Assembly: GCA_000471925.1 (NCBI GenBank)
Contig: CP006667.1
Span: forward strand, 2,046,001-2,110,000
From: Ralstonia pickettii DTP0602
Lineage (GTDB): Bacteria; Pseudomonadota; Gammaproteobacteria; Burkholderiales; Burkholderiaceae
Length of the DNA: 64,000 nt
Direction: 5' to 3'
Part shown: in pieces, positions 54,436-62,746 of the stretch
How the letters are laid out: every line of letters starts with the position of its first letter
Position numbering within the stretch: position 1 is the first letter of the stretch
Program-made: the position numbers and the translations under genes
The notes under the pieces: generated by a model
Database searches by the model: none
Seen by the model: the letters and a program-made list of their open reading frames with translations, nothing else
What the model was told of the DNA's origin: nothing

Positions 54436-54468
54436 ATAAGTTCCATCAAGAACAGAACGCTACACTAG
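53299..54468 (-). mobile_element. IS630-family insertion sequence
   Basis: Both ends carry CTAG (53299-53302, 54465-54468), consistent with the TA duplication that IS630 elements make. Imperfect inverted ends of about 30 bases follow (CTAGTGCAATGTTCC at the left, CTAGTGTAGCGTTC on the reverse strand at the right, both running to GGAACTTA). It lies in the 3' end of ritC. Confidence 0.8.
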
Positions 54469-55377
54469 TTCCTTCAACTTCAAATCGGCGTGCACGTACA
54501 TTGCGGTCGTCTCCACTGATTCATGCCCAAGCCACAGGGCGAGAACGGAACGGCCAACGCCGTGCTGTAGCAGATCCATTGCCAGTGTGTGTCTCAGGCA
54601 GTGGGGCGTTATGTGCTTGCGAGCCAGTGAGGGGCAGTGACGCCGGGCGGTTGCCAGGTGTTTCCCAAGCACATATTGCAGTCCGTCATGGCTGAGTTCT
54701 GTGCCCCGGGCATTGGGGAAGACGGGATCATCGGGGGCGCCGTGACGCTCTCTCAACCAGCTACGCAGCACTGTGACAGTCTCCTTGCGCAGCGGCGTAC
54801 AGCGGACCTTGCGCCCCTTTCCGAGACAACGGACGTGGGCGCCGGGGCCGAGTACGATGTCCTGGCAGCGGAGGCCGATGAGTTCGGCGGCACGCAGTCC
54901 CGTTTGCACCGCGAGCAGCAGCATTGCATGATCGCGTCGTCCAGTCCAGTTGTCTAAAACCGGTGCCGCCAGCAGCGCCTCAACTTCAACTCGTGTGAGG
55001 AACTCGATTGGACGCCGAGTGTAGCGTTTATTCGGCATACCGAGCACGCGCTGAGCCACCGCGCTGTATTGTGGCTCATGCAGCGCGACGTAACGGAAGA
55101 AGGAATGGATGGCTGCCAGGCGTACATTGCGGCTGCGGGCGCTGTTCTCACGTTCCTGTTCGAGATGGTCGAGGAACGCGCCGATTAAAGGCGCATCGAG
55201 TTCCGGCACCGTCAAGTCCGAAGGGGCCTTGTGAAGTCGTTCCTGTGCATAGTGCAGCAGCAGGCGAAAGGTGTCGCGATAGCTCAGAATGGTGTGTGGA
55301 CTGGCTTGCCGCTGGCGCATCAGCCGATCGGTAAAAAACGCTTCCAGAAGAGCTGGGAAGCCGAATGTATCGTTCAT
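54460..55377 (-). pseudogene. ritC: ritC, third RIT recombinase, interrupted near its 3' end
   Basis: From ATG 55377 (MNDTFGFPALLEAF), which overlaps the ritB stop (ATGA), the frame encodes a tyrosine recombinase with Arg in VQTGLRAAELIGL, Lys in GKGRKVRCTP, HxxR in PHCLRHTLAM and WLGHESVETTAMYVH with the catalytic Tyr. All catalytic residues are before the IS630 insertion; only about 28 C-terminal residues are displaced. It may therefore keep some activity. The frame is open upstream to 55722 but that part is antisense to ritB. Confidence 0.8.
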
Positions 55378-56306
55378 GGCCGCTGTCCCCCCCTTGCTCC
55401 TTCCACCCTTCGCAACGCTTGTCGCAATAGCTGAGGAGTGGCGGTCAGGTACCAGTAGGTATCCGAGATATGCGTATGCCCGAGGTAGGTGGATAGTTCG
55501 GGCAGGTGCTTCTCGACGTCGATGCCGCGGCGATACCATCCGATCAGCGTGTTGATGGCTAACCGGTGGCGGAAGTCCAGCAGCCGGGGCCCTCGTGAGT
55601 CCCCCGCTTGGCGCAAGCCGATCTGGCGCGACAGGTTGACAAACGTGTAGCGTACGCTCCACTCGGTCAGACGAATGCCACGGTCGGACAGGAAGAAACT
55701 TGGGCTTTGTGGGTTGGGACACAGACGATCGCGCCGAGTGGCGTAGCGCTGCAGGGCACGTTGCGTGGAAGGATGGACCGGTAAGTAGCGCGACTTGCCG
55801 AACTTGGCGCCATGAATCGTCAATACTCCGCTCGCAAGATCCACTGCATCACGATCAAGCTGTAATGGCTCGTTGGTGCGCATGCCAGTAACCGCGTACA
55901 AGCCAAATAGCGTGGAATACGTGAGTGGCCGCAGCCCGATGATGGACGGCAGCTGTTGTGCCGCATGGATGAGGCGGATGACTTCCTCATCGCGGTATAT
56001 GTACGGAGACGACCGGGCTTGTCGATAAGGGAGCAGGTCCGGCGGTGGCACAACGGTGCGCGGATCAGTTGCGCTGCAGTACTGCGCGAAACGGCGCACC
56101 ATGCCGAGGCGATTCGCCCACTGCGCTTGTGCGCTCTCTGGCTGAGTGGCCCACTGCAATGCCAGCTCTGTCGTGATGTATGTGGCGCCGGCGTGTTCTG
56201 CAAAATCGACGAACCGTTGCAGCATTCGGCCTGTCAGACGTAGCTTGACTCCGAGGGCGCGGCGCACGCCAAGATACTCATTGAGGGAGGTTCGTAACGT
56301 GCTCAT
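55374..56306 (-). CDS. ritB: ritB, second RIT tyrosine recombinase
   Basis: The 310-residue protein has Arg in YAVTGMRTNEPLQL, Lys in FGKSRYLPVHPS and a C-terminal YLGHTHISDTYWYLTATP with His and the nucleophile Tyr. The box II His is replaced: LLDFRHRL stands where most recombinases have HDLRH. That could make it catalytically weak or an accessory subunit. The start ATG 56306 shares one base with the ritA stop (TAATG), so the trio is translationally coupled. Confidence 0.85.
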   Translation of the reverse strand: MSTLRTSLNEYLGVRRALGVKLRLTGRMLQRFVDFAEHAGATYITTELALQWATQPESAQAQWANRLGMVRRFAQYCSATDPRTVVPPPDLLPYRQARSSPYIYRDEEVIRLIHAAQQLPSIIGLRPLTYSTLFGLYAVTGMRTNEPLQLDRDAVDLASGVLTIHGAKFGKSRYLPVHPSTQRALQRYATRRDRLCPNPQSPSFFLSDRGIRLTEWSVRYTFVNLSRQIGLRQAGDSRGPRLLDFRHRLAINTLIGWYRRGIDVEKHLPELSTYLGHTHISDTYWYLTATPQLLRQALRRVEGARGGQRP

Positions 56307-57538
56307 TAGACACCCCCCGGCCAAGGTTGCGCGATACCTCGCAGTGCCCGGATATCCACCTTTGCATAGATCTGCGTGGTGTCGGGTTGGACATGGCGTA
56401 GTAACTGACCGATCTCGTCCAGAGAAGCACCCTTACGCAACATGTTTGTGGCGAGGGAATGACGCAGCAGATGGGCTCCTTTGAATGCCGGATCGAACCC
56501 AGCACGCGCGAGCGCTCGGCGCACTACATCGCAAATGGCGGCGGATCCGGAGAATCCACATCGCGGTGCCTTCATGCGGACGAAGACGCGCCGCGTCAGG
56601 CAAGGAGGGCGAACGTAACGGAGATAATGAACCAGTGCCGAGCCGACATCTCGCGGCAGCGGCAATCGTTCTGGGCGGTCGCCTTTGCCGTGTACAACGA
56701 ACTCGCCAGCCTGCCAGTCGAAATCATCCAGGGTCATCGCAACCACTTCGCCAGCGCGCAAACCGAGCCGGGCCAGAAACAGAAGGATCGTGAAGTCGCG
56801 CTGGCCTATCAGGGTTCCGCGGTCACAGCAGGTGAGCAGACGTTCGATCTGATCGCTCGTGAGCGAGATGGGTAGGTGCGACAACCGCCAGTTCGCGACG
56901 GTCGGCACCGCAGCAGCGAGATCCAAAGCGATGGCGCCTCGCTGATGCAGAAAGCGCAAAAAGCTACGCAACGCCGTGACCATCAACTTGGCATAGCTTC
57001 GTCGAACATGGCGAGCTCGTTCAAGAATAAACCGATGAATATCGTGCAGACGTAGTTCGTCAAGACACGGCTCCTGGCGCCTAAAACGGTGGACAAGAAA
57101 GCGTCGCACCGTGCGCAGGTAGTTCTCCACGGTAGCGGGCTTAAGCCCGCGCTCCGAACGGAGGAATCGCGCGAAGTCGCGCTCGATCAGACCCAATGCG
57201 GTGTCGTCGATCGACTCAGGAGGCATCGGTATGCAACCGAGCCCGCGCAGATATAGGAGCAGTTGCCAACCGGTGCGCTCATCGCCGCGCCTGGTGCCAC
57301 GTCGGCGGTGGTATGCCAGAAACAGCCCAAGCCGTTCATCGTCGAGGTCGGTGACTTGCATCTTGCGACGCTGAAGCCAACCGCTGAGAGCAACGAGTAG
57401 TTGTAGCTTCGTCTGTACTGTTGACAGGGCATAACCCTGCCTTCCAAGGAACGTTGCGAATCCCTCAATATGGGCGCTCAACGGGCCCGCGCATGAACAC
57501 GTCGCCCACGCTTTGCCAACACAGTGCCGCTCTGACAT
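56306..57538 (-). CDS. ritA: ritA, first RIT tyrosine recombinase
   Basis: The 410-residue protein has a core-binding domain (ERDFARFLRSERGLKPATVE) and a catalytic domain with Arg in LARLGLRAGEVVAMTLDDFD, Lys in GKGDRPERLP, HxxR in AHLLRHSLATNML, and LLRHVQPDTTQIYAKVD with His and Tyr. All active-site residues are present. An N-terminal extension of about 130 residues (ALSTVQTKLQLLVALSGWLQ) is typical of RitA. It is the first gene, 52 bases inside the right terminal repeat. Confidence 0.88.
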   Translation of the reverse strand: MSERHCVGKAWATCSCAGPLSAHIEGFATFLGRQGYALSTVQTKLQLLVALSGWLQRRKMQVTDLDDERLGLFLAYHRRRGTRRGDERTGWQLLLYLRGLGCIPMPPESIDDTALGLIERDFARFLRSERGLKPATVENYLRTVRRFLVHRFRRQEPCLDELRLHDIHRFILERARHVRRSYAKLMVTALRSFLRFLHQRGAIALDLAAAVPTVANWRLSHLPISLTSDQIERLLTCCDRGTLIGQRDFTILLFLARLGLRAGEVVAMTLDDFDWQAGEFVVHGKGDRPERLPLPRDVGSALVHYLRYVRPPCLTRRVFVRMKAPRCGFSGSAAICDVVRRALARAGFDPAFKGAHLLRHSLATNMLRKGASLDEIGQLLRHVQPDTTQIYAKVDIRALRGIAQPWPGGV

Positions 57539-57589
57539 GGCCTGTCTCCTCCAAACTCCGGCAAACTCGCCAGCTATAGGAGACCACAG

Positions 57590-57687
57590 GATTATGCCGA
57601 GTCGCTGCCCCCCAAAACCACGGGATTTGCCATACGGCTCGGCTATCTGTAAGAAGTACTCGGAATAATTCGCGGCACGGAATTATG
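57590..57687 (-). repeat. Right terminal inverted repeat of the RIT element
   Basis: It is the inverted copy of 53117-53214. It lies upstream of ritA and probably contains the trio's promoter. The outer end on this side is CGGAATTATG at 57678-57687. Confidence 0.85.
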
Positions 57688-57846
57688 GCGAAATCCGTGA
57701 AGTCACCAGGGTATATGCCGGCTGCTCGGCCACCCGTAGTCGGTGGGGTGTTGGCCTGTTGCAACCCGCCGTGTATATCAGATCAGGTAGATTTGCCGAT
57801 GGCGGGATGCCGCCGCATGAGATGAAGAACAACAACAGGTAGAGAA

Positions 57847-58791
57847 ATGGGTCGCAGGAGAAAGGAGCCCTCGCTTAGCGAGGTGTTGATGGATGCGCCG
57901 TGGTGGGTATCCGCCGCGCTGGCCGTGGGTGCCTATATTGTGTTTCGCGCGGTCGTGCCAGCGATATTCGCGTCGAGACCGTTGTTGACGGGCATTTCCG
58001 TGTTAAGCCAGTCGTTAGCCTGGGTTCCCGCCGCCATGTTCGGCTTCCTGGGTGTGCTGTCATACATCCGTGCGCGAGGTAGGGCAGGGACCAGCAAGCA
58101 AGAAGTCCCGATCAGGGCTCGGCGCTTCCGCACGAGCCGACCGTCCTCGCCGCCCAAGTCACCCCGGTCCTCCAGTGAATCCGCCAAGTCAAAGGAGGTC
58201 GTTGGCCCGCCAGCGCGGACAGTACCCGTACCGGAGAAGCCAGAAATCAATAGCTGGACGCTGGATGCCCTCAAGCAGTTAGAGTGGAAGCGATTTGAGC
58301 TACTTTGTGTTGGGTACTACGAGGCGATGGGGTTCACGGTCAAGACCGTCCCCCATGGGCCCGATGGCGGCATCGATGCTACTTTGTACAAGGCTGGCCT
58401 GGATGTTCCCGTGGCCGTGGTCCAATGCAAAGCATGGAGTAAGCCGGTGAAGGTGGAACAGGTCCGCGCACTTGCCGGCGTCATGCACGAACACAAGGTG
58501 CGTCGAGGCGTTTTTTGGTCGTTGTCTGGCTATGTCGGGCGGCCGGTGCAGGAGTCTGCAGAGCGGGCCGGCATTCAATTACTTGATGGTGCCGGAATCG
58601 TCGAACGGATTCGCGCACTCGATCAGTATAAGCAATCGACGTTACTGAAGCAGGCGTTTCGGGGCGACTACCTGACGCCGACATGCGCTGCCTGCGGAAT
58701 CAAGATGGTGGAGAGGAAAGGGCCCGCCGGCCCATTCTGGGGTTGCCAAAACTATCCCGGTTGCAAGGTTAGACTGGCCCGCAACGTCTAG
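57847..58791 (+). CDS. Membrane-anchored Mrr-type restriction endonuclease with C-terminal zinc ribbon
   Basis: The 314-residue protein has two N-terminal hydrophobic helices (about 19-41 and 46-73), a Ser/Pro/Arg-rich linker, an Mrr_cat nuclease domain (about 140-255) and a four-Cys topoisomerase-type zinc ribbon (Cys280, 283, 300, 306). The PD-(D/E)xK site is visible as GGID (Asp177) and QCK (Gln193, Lys195). Mrr proteins cut modified or foreign DNA. Membrane anchoring suggests action on incoming DNA. It stands alone next to the RIT element. Confidence 0.85.
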   Translation: MGRRRKEPSLSEVLMDAPWWVSAALAVGAYIVFRAVVPAIFASRPLLTGISVLSQSLAWVPAAMFGFLGVLSYIRARGRAGTSKQEVPIRARRFRTSRPSSPPKSPRSSSESAKSKEVVGPPARTVPVPEKPEINSWTLDALKQLEWKRFELLCVGYYEAMGFTVKTVPHGPDGGIDATLYKAGLDVPVAVVQCKAWSKPVKVEQVRALAGVMHEHKVRRGVFWSLSGYVGRPVQESAERAGIQLLDGAGIVERIRALDQYKQSTLLKQAFRGDYLTPTCAACGIKMVERKGPAGPFWGCQNYPGCKVRLARNV

Positions 58792-59150
58792 GAACCGGCT
58801 CGATCAATCATCGCCGCCACGCTCTCAGGCAACAAGGTTACTCTCGGGAAAGGCTGGTTCTTCGGCAGGCTCGAGCGCCGATTTTCTGGCCTTGATACTA
58901 GGTTGCCAGGTATGTCTCATGAACGGTCTGCGGCATCGCCAAAGCTAGTCTGCATCACTGGAGAGCCAGAGCAGCGTGGACGCCGGCAAAGACCTGCCGC
59001 CCCTATCCGGTCGGCTCTTCCCGACCCAGAGCAGTCACCCGGATTTCTACAAAGCGGCCAGTCAAGCCTGCGATCCGGGGGGGCCTTCGGCGAATAGCGC
59101 TAGCACGACAGAGAACGTCGCCCGTGTCGTGAAACGGGCCGCCGCCATCA
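58792..59150. other. Intergenic region between Mrr and PAAR genes
   Basis: About 360 bases with no supported gene; both neighbours end here (convergent). No clear terminator hairpin with a T-run was found. Confidence 0.35.
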
Positions 59151-59564
59151 CTATCCCATCATGACCGTGGAGAGGCCGATCACCTGCACCTTCGGCGGTG
59201 GCGCTTGCGGGCCGACCGGCGGAATGTCGTGGCACGTTTCGCAGAAGTCGCCCATGCGCGCGGCGGCGTGGCCGTTGATCCGTACCGTGAGGCTGCCCAT
59301 CACGACCCGTCCAAGGTTTGTCGGCGGCACCTGGAAGGTGCCCGACGTTGGGATGTGCGGCGGGACGTTTTGCGCCATCGAGCCGACCCTTGCGGCGGGT
59401 CGCCCGTTAATGCGCACGTTCGCGCTCGTGTTGATCGTGATCCTACCGTTGAAAGGAAATGGCTGCGGCGTCGGCACGGGGCCGCCTGGGCTCGGCACGA
59501 GCACCATGTGAATATCCGCGGCGTTAACGATGCTGTCGCCTAGCTTGGCGGCGGCTTGTCCCAT
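59151..59564 (-). CDS. PAAR-domain spike-tip protein
   Basis: The 137-residue protein begins MGQAAAKLGDSIVNAADIHM and has repeated PAAR-type turns (INTSANVRINGRPAARVGSM, MGSLTVRINGHAAARMGDFC). PAAR proteins form the metal-bound conical tip on spikes of type VI secretion and other contractile injection machines. It follows the gpV-like gene by 10 bases on the same strand. No other tail or sheath genes are present in the window. Confidence 0.88.
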   Translation of the reverse strand: MGQAAAKLGDSIVNAADIHMVLVPSPGGPVPTPQPFPFNGRITINTSANVRINGRPAARVGSMAQNVPPHIPTSGTFQVPPTNLGRVVMGSLTVRINGHAAARMGDFCETCHDIPPVGPQAPPPKVQVIGLSTVMMG

Positions 59565-59574
59565 GGAGTGCTCC

Positions 59575-60201
59575 TCAGTTCAAGTCGATCATCGTGGCCG
59601 AGAGCTTCATGTTCTGGCCGCCTTGCAACTGCATCATCGAGTTCGAGAGCGCGACCTTCACGCTGCCTGACGTGTTTTGCACCGTTACCTGTGCGCCGCG
59701 GATCGTCACGCTGCCCTTCGCGCTGATCTCGAGATCGCCCTCGCTGCTGATTGAGACTTTGTTGCCCGCCGTATCGATCTCGATGCGGTTCTGGTTGTTG
59801 TCGACGATGACGATACCGCCTTTGCCTTGTTGCGAATCATCGAGCGTGATCGTCTTGCCGCTCTTGGTCCGGATCACGCGCATGTCCTGTTGCCGGTCCA
59901 TTTCAACGGGCGGCGTCTGCGCGCCATCCCACAGGAAGCCGAGCACATAGACACGGCTCGCGTCGCCGTTCCCGAACGCGAGCAGCACGGTGTCGCCCTT
60001 CGCGGGCTGGAAGAACGCGCCGTAGCTAGGGCCTGCATAGAAGATCATGACCTGCAGCCATTCCGATTCGATCCGCGAGCCTTTCAGGATGAACTCCACG
60101 CGGATGCGGCCGAGGCCGGCCGGGTCTTGCGTGTCACTCACCGTGCCGGGCGTCACGCCGAGCGCTCGGCTGTCAAGCGAGAGCATTTCGCTAGGTGTCA
60201 T
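59575..60201 (-). CDS. gpV/gp5-like baseplate spike protein (VgrG-like)
   Basis: The 208-residue protein has an N-terminal OB-fold (GTVSDTQDPAGLGRIRVEFI, WLQVMIFYAGPSYGAFFQPA, KGDTVLLAFGNGDASRVYVL) and a C-terminal beta-helix-like series (VSISSEGDLEISAKGSVTIR). This is the compact spike of phage and phage-tail-like contractile systems. ATG 60201 has GGAGG at the right distance, so the upstream in-frame extension is rejected. It is paired with a PAAR gene, so the two would make a complete spike. Confidence 0.85.
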   Translation of the reverse strand: MTPSEMLSLDSRALGVTPGTVSDTQDPAGLGRIRVEFILKGSRIESEWLQVMIFYAGPSYGAFFQPAKGDTVLLAFGNGDASRVYVLGFLWDGAQTPPVEMDRQQDMRVIRTKSGKTITLDDSQQGKGGIVIVDNNQNRIEIDTAGNKVSISSEGDLEISAKGSVTIRGAQVTVQNTSGSVKVALSNSMMQLQGGQNMKLSATMIDLN

Positions 60202-61193
60202 ATGCCAGTCCTCCGTAGCTTGTTTTCGGATCAACTTTCGCCGCCGTTCAGCGGCGATAGCCAAAGTGGTAGCCGCTTCGCAGATCGAGGGCCTTCGGTT
60301 TGTGGATTGTCCGAGATTTTGCAGATGCCGTCGACTGGCCGCTCTTGGCCGGGAAGCGCCTTCCGCCAGCCGGAAGGCGGTCGGCCCTTACTGGGCCAAG
60401 GCGCGGCGATAAGGCACGATAACGTTGCGCTTGTCGTGCGTCGTCTGCGCGCCGGTGTTCGCCCCCGAGCAGCGCCATCCGGTGGAGGTGGCGGCCGCCG
60501 AGCAGGGGCAGCTGCTGCCGGGCGAGAGCAGGCCTGCGGCGCAGTTGATGTACCAGAACGCAGCGGGCGCGGCTGACGCTATACATCGCACCGGCGGCGC
60601 CCACCCTTGAACCTGGAGAATCGCTGGGCAAGTTGCGCCGCGCGGGCCGGCATACCAGCGGCGGCGCCGGCTTGCGTAGCACGCGTATCACAGGGAATAA
60701 AGCGGGGCGTCCGTCCGCTTACATAATGACGGACTGCGCCGGTTGCGGTTATGCCCGTGCGGCGCAGCGGCTCGGCTGGTGCGCCTGGCGCCCGCTGCCG
60801 AGAATCTAGCGCCAGGTTTCCGGATGGCCCCCCAGGCTGCCGCAGACATCCATCGCCATGGCCTGCAGGCACGGCTCGTTCGCTTGGCCGGACAACGCGA
60901 TGGCCGAGAAGGGCAAACCGATCTGCCCTGGGATACGGACGCTGTGCAGCGACGCCGGCCGCGCCGCGACGTCGGGCAACTGGCCTGCGGCAGATATCAT
61001 GGGCAAGACGCTCGGTGGGGCGGCAGTGCTGCTCGCACGCCGGGCGCCAATTTGATATCGATATAAACAGGGATTTTGCATGGTGTATGGGCAATAAAAC
61101 AAAACGTTAACCAATATGGGGGCGGCAGTACGAAGTCTGGCGAGGGTCCGCAGTGACCCGGCCGGCGGCAGGCAGCAACGCGGGCAACACATC
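60202..61193. other. Nearly 1 kb without a supported gene
   Basis: A minus-strand frame ending at 60388 contains a plausible tail (AFWYINCAAGLLSPGSSCPC ... RALAQ) but no start, so it may be the end of a lost gene upstream of the spike gene. The AT-rich stretch 61060-61115 may hold the promoter of the next gene. Confidence 0.3.
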
Positions 61194-61585
61194 ATGAACG
61201 GGCACAGGCTTTGCCAGATCGCCCTGGCATTGGTGGCAGGGGCGGCAATGGCCGCCAGCGGTCCGGCGCTGGGCGCTGGACGCAGCGGCGGTGGCATCAC
61301 GCTGGCGGCGGCTTTCACCACCACGGCTTTCACCATGGACGCTCGCGCGTGGCCGTCGTGGTTGGCGGCGGCTTGGGCTGGTGGGGGTATCCATACGGCT
61401 ACTGGCCCTACCCGGATTACTACACCGGGTATTACGCGCCCGAGGCGCAATACATCGAGCAGGGTGATGCGTCGGACGCGAACGCATGGTGGTACCGCTA
61501 CGACCAGCCTAGCGGCTACTACCCATACATCAAGAATTGTCCGGGCGGCTGGAAACCGGAGCCGGCCCAGTCGTCGTCCTCGTAG
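61194..61585 (+). pseudogene. Exported Gly/His/Tyr-rich protein, frameshifted
   Basis: The ATG at 61194 begins a signal peptide (QIALALVAGAAMAASGPALG). After about 30 residues the reading frame must change near 61295 to continue as HHAGGGFHHHGFHHGRSRVA and end YYPYIKNCPGGWKPEPAQSS at 61585. A one-base deletion explains this. The protein type is a small secreted His/Tyr/Trp-rich protein common in Burkholderiales. Confidence 0.65.
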
Positions 61586-61601
61586 TGCGGGAGGTCCTAC
61601 G

Positions 61602-61972
61602 ATGAAGCGGCGTTCCCTTTCCCTCCTACTTGCGGTCACGCTCGGCCTGGGTGCCTGTACGGTGATGTGCCATCGGGCCCGAGCGTGATGGTGCTCCCGG
61701 GGAGCAACAAGACGTTCGACCAGTTTCGTGGCGATGACTACAACTGTCGCCAGTTTGCGCTGGGCCAGATCGGCGGCGTGAGCTCTCAGCAAGCCGCCAA
61801 CACGCTCGATCCGATTACGGACTCGGCGGCCTTCTACGAAGATCACGCGGTAATCGGCGCCTTCTTCCAGGCTGGCGAAGCGGGGGAGAAGCGCGGGCGG
61901 GGGGGCGTTGGCACGTGCCTCGGACCCCTGCCAGTAAGCAAATTGATGGTGGCGTTCGGCGCTGACACGTAG
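61602..61972 (+). pseudogene. Small lipoprotein, frameshifted
   Basis: ATG 61602 with GGGAGG upstream gives MKRRSLSLLLAVTLGLGACT, a lipoprotein signal with the lipobox Cys. The frame stops early at 61688, while the shifted frame continues VMPSGPSVMVLPGSNKTFDQ and NCRQFALGQIGGVSSQQAAN. Two extra bases in GTGATGTGCCAT explain the break. The later part departs from the usual glycine-zipper tail. Confidence 0.65.
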
Positions 61973-62746
61973 AAGGGCGCCAGTGTAGGCCCACGTCGCG
62001 ATGATCAGAGTTCAAGAAGCGCAGTTCAACGATGCAAAAGCGACGGTGCGATGGCCGGCGGTCGCTGAATAGGTGCCGACGTCGCCGGCTAGACCGCCCT
62101 ATCCGTCAAGCCCACTTTGCTAGTGAAGCTTCAGAGCAACGGACAGCAGCTCCGCTCTGGGGTGTCTTATTCGTCGCGCGGGTATTCCCTCTGTTGAGTT
62201 TTATGCGTCCACACTATTTAATTCAACATGAATTAATTAATAAGACGCACATCGGCGAAGCGAGAGCTTGCCGCCACGTATCTGACGAGATGATGACGTC
62301 ACTCTATAGAGGCACCCGGGGCTGTTTCCCGGTCTTCGCCCAGCACAGTCGCTCTCGCATCGCTTCGCCGCCAGGAAGAACAACCGTAGGAGACTAGATG
62401 TGGATGCCTTTGTTCAACGCATGGGCTTGCCGAGGCAGGCGAACGAGCACGCTATCGGGCGCCTCGCCGAGCTCCCGCCAGAGTTCGACAATGGGGTAAA
62501 TCCATCAGGCTGAGACCGACCGAAATGACGTGACCGGTGCCATCGCGAGGTCGCCTCGATAGACAGGCCTGTGAGGCGCTGTCGGAGTCGCCAGTCATAA
62601 AAGGGCAAATCAGGGTGTGAGGTCTGTTCGAATTTCACGAACGGGCAGGGATGCTATTGCCTCCGACCTGACGAGATTCTGCGACGCGCAGCATGGGACT
62701 ATTTTCGTAGCTAAGTCAGCAATTGAAGCTGGTGGTGGAGGGACAG
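61973..62746. other. Non-coding region upstream of the porin with an AT-rich palindrome
   Basis: No gene is supported in these 770 bases. TTAATTCA and TGAATTAA (62218-62225, 62229-62236) form a perfect palindrome around ACA, nested within TGCGTC and GACGCA (62204-62209, 62244-62249). It looks like an operator or a cruciform in otherwise GC-rich DNA. Confidence 0.45.

Larger units (their letters stand above)
53117..57687 (-). mobile_element. RIT element (recombinase in trio)
   Basis: Three overlapping tyrosine recombinase genes on the minus strand (ritA 57538-56306, ritB 56306-55374, ritC from 55377) lie between 98-bp inverted repeats, 53117-53214 and 57590-57687. This is the definition of a RIT element, known from Cupriavidus metallidurans and other bacteria. 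The outer ends both read CATAATTCCG inward. An IS630-family element has inserted in the end of ritC. Confidence 0.85.
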
